Source: DATIYF01 sp035517775 (GTDB lineage: Bacteria; Acidobacteriota; Terriglobia; Terriglobales; Acidobacteriaceae). From it: a DNA stretch of 10,187 nucleotides. The stretch spans positions 1-10,187 of the forward strand of contig DATIYF010000005.1 of assembly GCA_035517775.1 (NCBI GenBank). The letters are read 5' to 3'. Shown here in pieces: positions 1-7,626 of this stretch. The stretch's first letter is position 1, and each line of letters starts with the position of its first letter. The notes under the pieces were generated by a model. That model saw only the letters and a program-made list of their open reading frames with translations, did not search any database and was not told the origin of the DNA. A program made the translations under genes and the position numbers.

Positions 1-260
1 TTGGAGCACTCGTTACCAGCAACCCATCCGCGTGACGTGGAGGGCCCCTCAGAATACATCAAGAATCAGATACTTCCTTGAGGGTGGCATCAGGGATGAT
101 TTCGCGAGAAGTGGAGGCCTCGACTCCGGCAAAGCGAATCAACTAACCTCGCTGGGGATAACCGGCAAGGGTTGATGCCTGTGCCGTGCGGGGCAGAACC
201 ACAGGTTACGTGCTGGTTCGGTCGTCCCGTCGCGGGCCGGGCGCCCGCGCCACATTCGCG
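1..260. other. Left-edge region with no supported gene
   Basis: No convincing gene was found here on either strand. One plus-strand frame is open from the window edge (base 2) to a TGA at 173-175, about 57 codons. It has no start codon inside the window and resembles no family I recognise, so it could be the tail of a gene entering from the left and converging on the RNase J gene, or chance. A 6-bp inverted repeat (CCTGTG at 178-183, CACAGG at 200-205) and a stronger GC hairpin at 231-249 lie in the right half. I saw no tRNA-like cloverleaf. Confidence 0.4.
231..249 (-). terminator. GC-rich hairpin just past the RNase J stop codon
   Basis: A perfect 7-bp stem (CGCGGGC at 231-237 with GCCCGCG at 243-249) and a 5-nt loop lie 11 bases beyond the RNase J stop codon. 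No U-tract follows on the minus strand, so it is not a classical intrinsic terminator. It could be a U-less terminator, an mRNA 3'-end stabiliser, or a chance product of GC richness. Confidence 0.35.
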
Positions 261-1925
261 CTAAATCTCCAAAATCACCGGCATGATGAGCGGGCGCTTT
301 TGCGTCTGGCGGGAGATATAGCGCTTGAGATCGGCGCGGATTTTTTCTATGATCACGCCGTAGTCGGCTTTTTCCTCTTCGCTCGACTGCGCGAGCGTTT
401 CCATGACCAGCTGGCGGGCGCCATCCATAAAACCGTCTTCGGCGGCGGAAAAGCCGCGAGTGACAATTTCCGGCGAAGATTCCACGCGGCCGCTGAGCTT
501 ATTGATGGCGATGATGGGCAGTACAATGCCATCTTCGCTGAGATGGCGGCGATCTTTGATGATGAGGTCTTCGACCACGTCGGTGCGCGAGCCGGAGTCA
601 ATGCAGATGCGACCCACATTTACCCGGCCGGCTTTGCGGGCGCCGAGCTCGTCGAATTCCAGGATGTCGCCGCTTTCGATCAGCATGACGCTGCCGACCG
701 AGCCGTGCATGGAAGCGGCCAGCTCGGCGTGCAGCTTCAGCTGGCGGTATTCCCCATGGACAGGAATGAAGTATTTGGGCTTCACCAGGTTGATGATCAG
801 CTTCAGCTCTTCCTGGCTGGCATGGCCGCTGACGTGGACGGGCGGCGAGGAGCCGTCGTCGTAAATCACGTGCGCCTCGCGGCGGAAGAGGTGGTCAATC
901 ATGCGGTAGATGGCTTTTTCGTTACCCGGAATGATGCGGGAAGAAAGCACGACGGTATCGCCCTTTTCGATCTTGGCGTGCTTGTGGTTATCGACGGCGG
1001 CGCGGGAAAGCGCGGACATGGGCTCGCCCTGGGTGCCGCTGATCAGGGCGCAGACTTTTTCCGGAGCAAAGTTCTTGATCTCGCCGGGATGGATGAGCAA
1101 ACCCTCGGGAATCTCGATGTAACCGAGATCCTCAGCGATTTCTGCCGAGCTGTTCATGGAGCGGCCGATGAAGGCGACTTTGCGGCCGTGCTCCCAGGCC
1201 AGCTCCACCGCCAGCTTGATGCGATGAATGGAAGAGGAAAAGCAGGAGATAAACAGCCGCCGGTCGGTGTAGGCGAAGACCTCGTCGAACTTGCGGCGCA
1301 CGGCCCGCTCGCTGGGGGTGTAGCCGCGGCGCTCGACGTTGGTCGAATCCTGCAACAGCGCCAGCACCCCGTCTTTGCCGAACTCGGCAAAAGCGTGCAG
1401 ATCGAAGAGCTTGTTGTCTGTGGGAGTGGGGTCAACCTTGAAGTCGCCGGTGTGAATAAGCACGCCCAGCGGCGTGTGAATGGCGAGCGCGACGCAATCC
1501 ACCAGGCTGTGGGTGACCTGTATGGGATGAATAGTGAAGGGGCCGATCTTGAAGGCCTCGCCGGCGCGGATTTCACGCAGGTCGGCCTCGTCGAGCAGGC
1601 CATGCTCATCGAGCTTGTCTTCCACGTAGGCGAGGGTGAACTCGGTTCCCCAGACCGGAACGTTCAGCTCGCTGAGGACCCAGGGAAGGGCGCCAATGTG
1701 GTCCTCGTGGCCATGGGTGAGAATGATCGCCTTCACTTGCTCGCGATTTTCTGTAAGGTAGGAAATGTCGGGGACGACGATATCCACGCCGAGCAGCTCG
1801 GACTCGGGAAACATCAGGCCGGCGTCAATGACGATGATGTCGTCTGCCCAGCGCAGCGCCAGGCAGTTCATGCCAAACTCGCCCAGCCCGCCCAGGGGCA
1901 CGATGTGTAGCTTTCCAGATGGCAT
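261..1925 (-). CDS. rnj: Ribonuclease J (metallo-beta-lactamase/beta-CASP RNase)
   Basis: This is RNase J, a cytoplasmic Zn-dependent ribonuclease with 5'-3' exonuclease and endonuclease activity in mRNA decay and RNA maturation. The 554 residues match the usual full length of about 550-560. The metallo-beta-lactamase core has HGHEDH at 71-76, His139 (VTHS) and Asp161 (TGDFK). A beta-CASP domain follows, with SGHAS at 366-370 and IPVHGE at 386-391. The C-terminal region from about 450 is typical of RNase J and ends in a basic tail. The ATG start is supported by an AAAGG Shine-Dalgarno 6 nt upstream and by the standard N-terminal beta-strand and GGLGE motif beginning at residue 7. The gene is monocistronic in this window, with the EcsC gene divergent upstream. 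A 574-codon open frame runs antisense through it (186-1910), which I judge to be a codon-bias shadow. Confidence 0.97.
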   Translation of the reverse strand: MPSGKLHIVPLGGLGEFGMNCLALRWADDIIVIDAGLMFPESELLGVDIVVPDISYLTENREQVKAIILTHGHEDHIGALPWVLSELNVPVWGTEFTLAYVEDKLDEHGLLDEADLREIRAGEAFKIGPFTIHPIQVTHSLVDCVALAIHTPLGVLIHTGDFKVDPTPTDNKLFDLHAFAEFGKDGVLALLQDSTNVERRGYTPSERAVRRKFDEVFAYTDRRLFISCFSSSIHRIKLAVELAWEHGRKVAFIGRSMNSSAEIAEDLGYIEIPEGLLIHPGEIKNFAPEKVCALISGTQGEPMSALSRAAVDNHKHAKIEKGDTVVLSSRIIPGNEKAIYRMIDHLFRREAHVIYDDGSSPPVHVSGHASQEELKLIINLVKPKYFIPVHGEYRQLKLHAELAASMHGSVGSVMLIESGDILEFDELGARKAGRVNVGRICIDSGSRTDVVEDLIIKDRRHLSEDGIVLPIIAINKLSGRVESSPEIVTRGFSAAEDGFMDGARQLVMETLAQSSEEEKADYGVIIEKIRADLKRYISRQTQKRPLIMPVILEI

Positions 1926-2159
1926 TGGGAACCTTTGATGCTAGCACAGCGGCGAAAAGGCAGGCTGCTGATCTTCGTCGCGGTACAAGGGCCGGAGGGC
2001 GCGCGCCTCGGTTTGAGCCATGAACCGCAAGGGATATGAAGGCGCACGAAGGAGGCCAAGGCATGCGTGCTCTTCTGAGTCAACACTCGCGCTGGCGGCG
2101 AAACTGGCCGAATAGCGCGGCCGCTTTCCTTCTGCCCTAGCGTGAGTTAATGTGTAGAT
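1926..2159. other. Divergent intergenic region between rnj and the EcsC gene
   Basis: These 234 bp must hold the promoters for two divergent genes. On the minus strand a TAGCAT hexamer lies 12 nt before the rnj ATG; it resembles a -10 element, but no good -35 is visible and it is very close to the start. Nothing promoter-like stands out before the EcsC gene. Short open frames here have no ribosome-binding sites or family resemblance. Confidence 0.4.
1932..1936 (-). promoter_or_regulatory. Ribosome binding site of rnj
   Basis: AAAGG on the minus strand lies 6 nt before the ATG at 1925. It supports that start over any longer reading. Confidence 0.6.
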
Positions 2160-2855
2160 ATGGCGGAGCAGGTGCGCAAATCGTGGCTGCGGGGGCGGGT
2201 GGAGAAGGCGCTGGTGCGCGGCTTCAACCGCGCCTATGAAACCGTCAAGGTGGACCCCGGGCATTTCCTGATGCAGCTGCGCGTAGGGTATGGCCTGCCG
2301 ATCAGCAGCTTTCGGGGCGTCTATTCAGTGGAGGTAGGCCAGCTGGATGACGCGGCGGGCCGGATCATTCGCGGCAGCATGAAGGCGGCGGCCGCCGAGG
2401 GCGCGGGGCTTGGCCTGGGCGGAATCGTGACCATTCTGCCCGATCTCAGCATTCTGGCGGGGATCACGCTGCGCATGATCCAGAAGCTCAGCCTGCTTTA
2501 CGGCTTTGAATACAGCACGGAAGAGGAAAACGCTGAATTGTGGATCGCCGCCGCCAGCGCGGCGGGAGTGGACATCAGCCGCGAATTGCTGGAAAAAGAA
2601 GTGGTGAACCGTTTTGTGCCGCGGGTGATTCAGCGCATTGCGGTGCAGGCGGGGGCCGATGTGGTCGAGAAATGGTCGGGGCGGCTGATTCCCCTGGCCA
2701 GCTCGGCGATTGGCGCGGGGCTGAATTATTACTTCGTGCGCGCCTGGGGTGAGCGGGCGCGGGCGCACTTCCGGGCGCGGCATCTAGAAATCCGCAGGAA
2801 GCCGACGCTCGAAGCAGTGGCGGTTTCGGGCGCCTCGCTGGCGTTTCCCTCCTGA
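2160..2855 (+). CDS. EcsC family protein
   Basis: This 231-residue protein resembles the EcsC family, named after a protein of the Bacillus ecs ABC-transporter locus whose biochemical role is unclear. The recognisable part is the central hydrophobic, glycine-rich stretch at about 76-115. There a GLGLGG run is followed by LPDLSILAG and a LRMIQKLSLLYGFEYS segment, as in EcsC proteins (GG, then LPDL, then a helix ending in YGY/F). A second hydrophobic segment lies at about 175-193, and the tail is basic (199-214). No signal peptide is seen; it is probably membrane-associated from the cytoplasmic side. The ATG has no clear Shine-Dalgarno, and the next ATG is within the conserved part, so this start is the best available. 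No ABC transporter genes are nearby. The HAD gene follows 63 bp downstream on the same strand. Confidence 0.8.
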   Translation: MAEQVRKSWLRGRVEKALVRGFNRAYETVKVDPGHFLMQLRVGYGLPISSFRGVYSVEVGQLDDAAGRIIRGSMKAAAAEGAGLGLGGIVTILPDLSILAGITLRMIQKLSLLYGFEYSTEEENAELWIAAASAAGVDISRELLEKEVVNRFVPRVIQRIAVQAGADVVEKWSGRLIPLASSAIGAGLNYYFVRAWGERARAHFRARHLEIRRKPTLEAVAVSGASLAFPS

Positions 2856-2918
2856 GGGCGCTCATCCTTTCATGCCTGCCACTTCACCCATGCACGGCGC
2901 CAGAGGCCACTAATCAAC

Positions 2919-3563
2919 ATGCCAACCTTCCAATGTTCTGCCATTCTGTTCGATCTGGATGGTGTGCTGGTGGATTCGACGGCTTCGGTTTCGCGCCAAT
3001 GGCGGCGCTGGGCGGAAGAGAACGGGGTGGACCCCGAGCTGGCGGTTTCGCTCACGCACGGTGTGCGCACGATCGACACGGTGCGGCTGGTGGCGCCGCA
3101 TCTGGATGCCGAGGCGGAAACGAGGAAGATCGAAGAGCGGGAAGCGACCGACAGCCAAGGAGTCCTGATCATGCCGGGTGCGGCCGAGCTGCTGCGGTCG
3201 CTGCCGCCAGAGCGCTGGTGCATTGTGACCTCGGGAACGCGGCGCGTGGCCAGTTCCCGGCTGGTGGCCGGGAAGCTGCCCGTGCCCCAAGTGATCGTGA
3301 CCGGAAACGATGTGAGCAGGGGAAAGCCTGATCCCGAGCCTTATCTGACAGGCGCCGAGTTGCTGGGAATGAAACCCTCCGAGTGCCTGGTGATTGAAGA
3401 CGCGCCGGCGGGCATCCGGGCGGCGCATGCGGGCGGAATGAAGGTGATCGCGCTGCTGACGACGTATCCGGCCGCCGAATTGAAGGAGGCGGATGCGGTG
3501 GTCAAGGCGCTGGCGGAGATCAGGGTGGAGAGTTATGGAACAGGGTTGAGAGTAGAGATCTAA
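2919..3563 (+). CDS. HAD-superfamily sugar-phosphatase (HxpA/YfbT-like)
   Basis: This is a 214-residue cytoplasmic HAD subfamily IA phosphatase with all four motifs. Motif I is DLDGVLVDS (nucleophile Asp12, acid/base Asp14), motif II is VTSG (Ser105), motif III is GKPDP (Lys136), and motif IV is IEDAPAG (Glu160, Asp161). The helical cap lies at about 20-85. Its HG pair near 47-48, the EATDSQGV segment and the overall spacing resemble E. coli HxpA/YfbT, a low-specificity hexose/pentitol phosphatase, and yeast glycerol-3-phosphatase. The exact substrate cannot be read from sequence, and phosphoglycolate or 2-deoxyglucose-6-phosphate phosphatase activity is possible. An AGAGG lies 12 nt before the ATG, which is rather far for a Shine-Dalgarno. 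The gene may be co-transcribed with the EcsC gene (63-bp gap) and is convergent with the long membrane-enzyme gene. Confidence 0.88.
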   Translation: MPTFQCSAILFDLDGVLVDSTASVSRQWRRWAEENGVDPELAVSLTHGVRTIDTVRLVAPHLDAEAETRKIEEREATDSQGVLIMPGAAELLRSLPPERWCIVTSGTRRVASSRLVAGKLPVPQVIVTGNDVSRGKPDPEPYLTGAELLGMKPSECLVIEDAPAGIRAAHAGGMKVIALLTTYPAAELKEADAVVKALAEIRVESYGTGLRVEI

Positions 3564-3566
3564 GAA

Positions 3567-3601
3567 CGCCGGTCCTGATTATTGTTTTCCGCTGGCCGGC
3601 G
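3567..3601. terminator. Weak inverted repeat spanning two convergent stop codons
   Basis: CGCCGG (3567-3572) and CCGGCG (3596-3601) are complementary and flank the 15-bp gap between the convergent HAD and sulfatase-fold genes. The loop is 23 nt and AT-rich. It could act as a weak bidirectional terminator, but the stem is only 6 bp and there is no proper U-tract. Confidence 0.2.
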
Positions 3602-6203
3602 AATAGCCGTACAGGGCATTGAGGCGGCCGATGAAGCCCCGCGTCAGAGCCTCGAACTTCTTTTGCGATGGCGGCTCAATCAGATTGTCGAGCCCGTACC
3701 AATCGTCAGAGAGATGAAAGATTGCTTGGTTGTCATCCACCGCATCGGCCACGTAAAGAGTCTGACTGCTGTCTTCCAGAACGGCAAACACGGCCGAATA
3801 GCTCGACATAAAGAAATGGTAAGGCCGGGCGTAGCCCGCCTGTTCCTGAGCGGTTTGGGTAAAGAGCGGCCGCCCGTAGAATTCTCCCTTCCGTAAGGCG
3901 CGATGCCCGAGCAGATAGTAGAGAGTTGGAGTAATGTCGGTAAGAAATACGTCCTGCTCCACGTTGCTGTACATGTTGCCGGCAAGAGCGGGCGGCAAAT
4001 GAATGAGCAGCGGCACCTCGATGATGGGGGAAAGTAACGATTGCCCGTGCCCCCAGCGGCCATACTCGCCCAGCCAGTCACCGTGATCGGAGGTGAGAAT
4101 AACGATGCTGTTCTCAAACTTGCCCTTGGCCTTCAGATTGGAAATCAACTGCCCGAAAGCGGCGTCCACCTTGTTGAGCTCTTCGGCGTATCTCGGATAG
4201 AAGCCCGGGTAGCTGCCCTGCACCCGCTGGCCTGACTGTGCCAGATTATTCAGCGTGAGGGGATGCAGATTCTGGGGCTGGGTGTAAACGAATCGCGGGC
4301 CAGAGATGGAGGGAAGCTGGCCGATTTCGCGCACGGCGTCACGGATATCGAGGCCGAAGTAACGCGTGCCCTTAACATTGAGCAGGAGGTCGTTGGGCGA
4401 GGGCCGCAGCACCTGCCGCAAAATCTGGTCAGGCGTAATCACGCGCTGGTATCCGTCCGCGGCAATGAGTTGTTCCAGGGCGTTCATCTCTGAAAACGGC
4501 TGCACGTACTGTTTGGAGGGAATCATCATTCCCGCCCAGATGGCTGGCTCGGAGAGCGCCGTGCCTCCGTAGTTGGTGTAGGCGTGGCGAAAGACGAAGC
4601 TTTCTTTGGCAAAGGCGGCGATATTCGGAGTGAAGCTGACGCCCGGGTTGTAAGGAGAGAGATAGTCGCGGCGAAGAGTATCAACCACCACAATGTAGAT
4701 ATCCGGCCGGGGGCCGGCCGCGGGCACGAACGACTCGACCAGTTTGAGGGCAGGGGGATGGATATCGGCGCCGATGAGCGCATTGCTCCGCAGGTACGGG
4801 AAGAGCCCGGTTCGGTCGCTATCGTGAACCAGCGGGTGAAAAATCAACTGCGCCACCTGGAATGAGGCGTCCATCCCGTTGTAAGCGGCGCTGGCGCGCG
4901 AAACGGCCTTCCAGCCCTGGTGGCGCGACCAGCGGCCGAACCCGACCAGAAGGAAGCAGCCGGCAGTCGCAGCCAGCAGCCAAGCCAGGGTTCGCTTCCA
5001 GGTGTAGGGTTTCGCGGCAGGGCGGGCAAACCAGCGCCAGGCTGCGCAGAGGGCGATGATCCAGATGCCTACGCTCGCCAGTCGCTGGAAGAGAAAGTCC
5101 CAATCCACCGCCTCGAAAAAATACGGGACGGTGAAGACAGCAAGCAGCGCCAGCAGGGCGGCGATCGCAGTCCACATGCGGCCTTCGAACAATAGCCCGG
5201 AGAGAATTTCCTCGGCCCCGCCTGAGATTTCTTCTCGAAGGGCGGTGCTGCGGCGAACGTGCCATCCGGCCAACAGGACCACAAATCCGATGGGATAGGT
5301 CCAGGACCAGAGATCGGCAAAGCCGTTATTGAACGAAAACGCCGGAGTTACCAGGTGCCGGAGTAAAAGGCTGGCGAAGACCCAGAGTAAGATTAGCGAC
5401 CCGGCGAAGGTGAAATGCGGTTTTATTCTGCCGACGGTCTGCGGGATGAGCGAGAAGGCAGCAGCGAGGCTGGCAAACAGGCATGCGTGCAGCAGGCAGG
5501 TGGCCGCAAGAATTGGAAGAAAGGAACCAAAATGCGCGCCCACATCCCGATAGCGCAGGGCAGCGATGCCGAAGCACCAGGCGCCCAGCAATGCGCCGCA
5601 GGCGAAGGCCGCGGGCAAAGGAATTAGCCGCGGAGCTGAGGAACGGCGCCATCTTTCGGGGCGGGTGAACATGGCGAAGTCGTGCACACCGAGCGCGGCC
5701 AGCGGCAGGGTAAGCAGCACGCTCCACCAAAGATTGGAAAAACTCAGGGGCACGTCGTAGAGCCAATAAACGCGCGTGAGCAGCAGGCCGATGATGACCA
5801 TCACCACCAGGGCGGCTTCCGCGCACCAGCGCGAGCGCCGCCGGCCAAAGGCGGGAAGCAGGGTGGCGGCATTCAGTCCCAAAACCGCCCAATAGAGCCA
5901 GGTGTAGTTCCTTACTATTTCGGGCACCCAGGCGACGTTCTCGTTTCGAATGATGTTAAGCCACGAGAAGGTAAAGCTGGAGAGCAGCAGGAACGTGGTG
6001 GTGAGAAGTACGAATGCCGCGGCGCTGGCGCGAGCGATTCGCAGCAGAGCGAGCGAAAGAGAAATCTGCCGGAGTCTCGCTCCGAAGCCAGTGCTCGCCG
6101 GCAAGAGGGTTGCGGCGTGCTGAGTGAATGCAGGCTCCTCAAGCTGAGCCGTAGAGCCTTCGTTGATGGCAGTGGGCACGATGGGTCCAGAATTCAGCGG
6201 CAA
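3579..6203 (-). CDS. Polytopic membrane enzyme of the sulfatase/alkaline phosphatase superfamily
   Basis: The 874 residues form two parts. Residues about 57-425 hold roughly 11 hydrophobic membrane segments (near 57-80, 100-119, 128-146, 157-177, 192-216, 228-252, 266-286, 299-314, 344-364, 374-393, 404-424). Residues about 495-865 form a sulfatase-fold domain, probably periplasmic. Its metal-binding motifs are present: VVVDTLRRD (Asp508), His647 in PQNLHP, SDHGD (Asp706, His707) and GHGQ (His719). At the nucleophile site the sequence is YGGTALSEPAIWAG. Thr548 stands where sulfatases have the formylglycine Cys of CxPSR, so it is more like LtaS/EptA-type phosphotransferases or phosphodiesterases. 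The substrate is unknown. The start is uncertain: the longest frame uses TTG with GAAGA directly before it, and a GTG at codon 9 is an alternative. The gene lies 90 bp after the GT87 gene on the same strand. Confidence 0.85.
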   Translation of the reverse strand: MPLNSGPIVPTAINEGSTAQLEEPAFTQHAATLLPASTGFGARLRQISLSLALLRIARASAAAFVLLTTTFLLLSSFTFSWLNIIRNENVAWVPEIVRNYTWLYWAVLGLNAATLLPAFGRRRSRWCAEAALVVMVIIGLLLTRVYWLYDVPLSFSNLWWSVLLTLPLAALGVHDFAMFTRPERWRRSSAPRLIPLPAAFACGALLGAWCFGIAALRYRDVGAHFGSFLPILAATCLLHACLFASLAAAFSLIPQTVGRIKPHFTFAGSLILLWVFASLLLRHLVTPAFSFNNGFADLWSWTYPIGFVVLLAGWHVRRSTALREEISGGAEEILSGLLFEGRMWTAIAALLALLAVFTVPYFFEAVDWDFLFQRLASVGIWIIALCAAWRWFARPAAKPYTWKRTLAWLLAATAGCFLLVGFGRWSRHQGWKAVSRASAAYNGMDASFQVAQLIFHPLVHDSDRTGLFPYLRSNALIGADIHPPALKLVESFVPAAGPRPDIYIVVVDTLRRDYLSPYNPGVSFTPNIAAFAKESFVFRHAYTNYGGTALSEPAIWAGMMIPSKQYVQPFSEMNALEQLIAADGYQRVITPDQILRQVLRPSPNDLLLNVKGTRYFGLDIRDAVREIGQLPSISGPRFVYTQPQNLHPLTLNNLAQSGQRVQGSYPGFYPRYAEELNKVDAAFGQLISNLKAKGKFENSIVILTSDHGDWLGEYGRWGHGQSLLSPIIEVPLLIHLPPALAGNMYSNVEQDVFLTDITPTLYYLLGHRALRKGEFYGRPLFTQTAQEQAGYARPYHFFMSSYSAVFAVLEDSSQTLYVADAVDDNQAIFHLSDDWYGLDNLIEPPSQKKFEALTRGFIGRLNALYGYSPASGKQ

Positions 6204-6234
6204 TCTTCAAGTTAACTGCAATTTGGTGAAGGCG

Positions 6235-6269
6235 CGAAGTTACCTTCGTACGCTGGCGGGCAGACCCGC
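6235..6269 (-). other. Two adjacent small hairpins between the GT87 and sulfatase-fold genes
   Basis: Two perfect 5-bp stems with 4-nt loops sit back to back in the 90-bp gap: CGAAG/CTTCG at 6235-6239 and 6244-6248, and GCGGG/CCCGC at 6256-6260 and 6265-6269. Read on the minus strand, the first has a GTAA loop, which is a GNRA tetraloop. No U-tract follows, so read-through into the downstream gene is likely. They could tune relative expression or be chance. Confidence 0.25.
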
Positions 6270-6293
6270 TGGGTCAGGATTGGCGGGCCGCCA

Positions 6294-7592
6294 CTAGGCA
6301 GTGGCAGCAGTTGCTTGCGCTGGGCTTTGCGCATTTCGAATGGTGATGAAAAGCAAAGCCAGCACCACGAAAGGTATGGCGGCGGCGGTGCGCACGGGCA
6401 GGAACAGGATTGCTGCCGCCGAAGCGGGCGCGGCGACTTTCATCGCCAGCACGACTGGCGCTGCAAGCCACGGCCAGGCGATGACCGCCACGGCCAGGGC
6501 CGCCACCCCGCGAGAGACGGCGCTGCCGGAAGCAATTTGCCGCCGGCTTTGCATGGCCAGCATGATGCCTGGCAGCAAAATCAGGTGGTCGTACACCGCG
6601 TGCTCAGGCAGCAGGGTCACGGCGGTGACGGCCAACAGCAGAGCTACTGCCGCAGCAAATTCCGGGGTAGAGGGCGAAGCTTTCCGCCTGCGCCAGGCCA
6701 AGACCGCAGAGGCCGCGAGTAGCGCCACGATCACGATCACCCCCGGATAGAAGCCGAACAGGGCGCAAGGCAGAGGCGGACGTGAATAATCGCCGTAGGT
6801 CAGCAGCGAGTGTATCCAACTGGCGATCCAATTCGGCCACACCAGCATGGCCAGCAAGCACAACCATGCCTCGGTGGCCAAAAAACTGATCACAAATCTT
6901 CTTCTTCGCTTCCACTCCGCAAGCGCCCATACCATCAGATAGAAGATGAGCAAGGCACACATTTGAGGTTTGACGGTTGCAAGCGCGAGGCAGCATCCAC
7001 TTCGCACCAGCTTGCCGTCAATGAGTGACGCGGCGGTCATGGCCAGCAGAAAGACCGAAAGCACGCCAATCTGCTCGGCGAACATGCCCTCCAGACCCTG
7101 GTAGCTGAACCAGGTGAGGATGACGAAAACGAGCAGCTGGGGCGTCTCGAGATTCCAGCCCAGAGTTTTCGCCCATAAAAACACGCTCACCGCGATCAGG
7201 AAGAGGAACACAAATCCAACCACGATTCGCGCTGCCGGGAAGGGCAGCCACGAGACCGGCAAGCCGTAGAGATCCACGAATGCGGGATAGGGAAGGGTGC
7301 GGTAATCGGATGCGGGATCGCCGGGCCGGGGGGAAAGCAGCGATCTGCCAACCAGGCCGCGTTGAATGCTGCGGGTGATCTCGGGGCTGTAGGGATCAAT
7401 GTGCCGCCACACGCATTCCCGCGAAGTCAGCCAAATGGGATAGAAGTCATTTGCGAAAAAGTACCCTCCGGCAGCGTCCGCCGCCGCCCTGACCGCCAAC
7501 GAGTGCGGCAGAAACATTTCGAAGTAATAGCAGCCCATGCCGGCAGCCATCACAAGGGCGAGCAACAGCTGGCCGGGCCATCTCCGGGTCAT
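6294..7592 (-). CDS. GT87/DUF2029-type integral membrane glycosyltransferase
   Basis: This is a 432-residue integral membrane protein with about 10 hydrophobic segments, resembling the GT87 (DUF2029) family of polyprenyl-phosphate-sugar-dependent glycosyltransferases of the GT-C class, known from mycobacterial mannosyltransferases. The supporting pattern runs in order. A first membrane helix (8-28) is followed by an extracytoplasmic loop with NDFYPIW (48-54; Asp49 is the likely GT-C catalytic-type acid). A WRHIDPYSPE stretch (62-71) and a YPAF...LPFPAAR segment (102-122) come next. After several helices comes the ATVKPQ motif (205-210). The tail is Ala-rich. The sugar and acceptor are not readable. 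A GGTGAG Shine-Dalgarno 5 nt before the ATG supports this start. The gene begins 34 bp after the dapD stop and is followed by the sulfatase-fold gene, so co-transcription is likely. Confidence 0.8.
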   Translation of the reverse strand: MTRRWPGQLLLALVMAAGMGCYYFEMFLPHSLAVRAAADAAGGYFFANDFYPIWLTSRECVWRHIDPYSPEITRSIQRGLVGRSLLSPRPGDPASDYRTLPYPAFVDLYGLPVSWLPFPAARIVVGFVFLFLIAVSVFLWAKTLGWNLETPQLLVFVILTWFSYQGLEGMFAEQIGVLSVFLLAMTAASLIDGKLVRSGCCLALATVKPQMCALLIFYLMVWALAEWKRRRRFVISFLATEAWLCLLAMLVWPNWIASWIHSLLTYGDYSRPPLPCALFGFYPGVIVIVALLAASAVLAWRRRKASPSTPEFAAAVALLLAVTAVTLLPEHAVYDHLILLPGIMLAMQSRRQIASGSAVSRGVAALAVAVIAWPWLAAPVVLAMKVAAPASAAAILFLPVRTAAAIPFVVLALLFITIRNAQSPAQATAATA

Positions 7593-7597
7593 GCCTT

Positions 7598-7603
7598 CTC
7601 ACC
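7598..7603 (-). promoter_or_regulatory. Ribosome binding site of the GT87 gene
   Basis: GGTGAG on the minus strand lies 5 nt before the ATG at 7592. It is the clearest Shine-Dalgarno in the long minus-strand block. Confidence 0.55.
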
Positions 7604-7626
7604 TGATTCACCGCTTGAGCAGGGTC

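Noticed and set aside
150..230. Possible tRNA, from a GGTTCGGTC stretch resembling a T-loop
   Set aside because: No acceptor, D or anticodon stems could be paired around it on either strand.
186..1910. A 574-codon plus-strand open frame antisense to rnj
   Set aside because: It lies almost wholly opposite a certain RNase J gene. Its translation has no recognisable domain, and its openness follows from the GC-rich codon use of the real gene.
1941..2264. A 107-codon minus-strand frame upstream of rnj
   Set aside because: It overlaps the EcsC gene start antisense, has no ribosome-binding site and has no family resemblance.
5682..6215. A 177-codon plus-strand frame over the start of the sulfatase-fold gene
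   Set aside because: It overlaps the membrane-segment coding region of a well-supported gene. Its product is polar and low in pattern, as expected for the antisense of hydrophobic codons.
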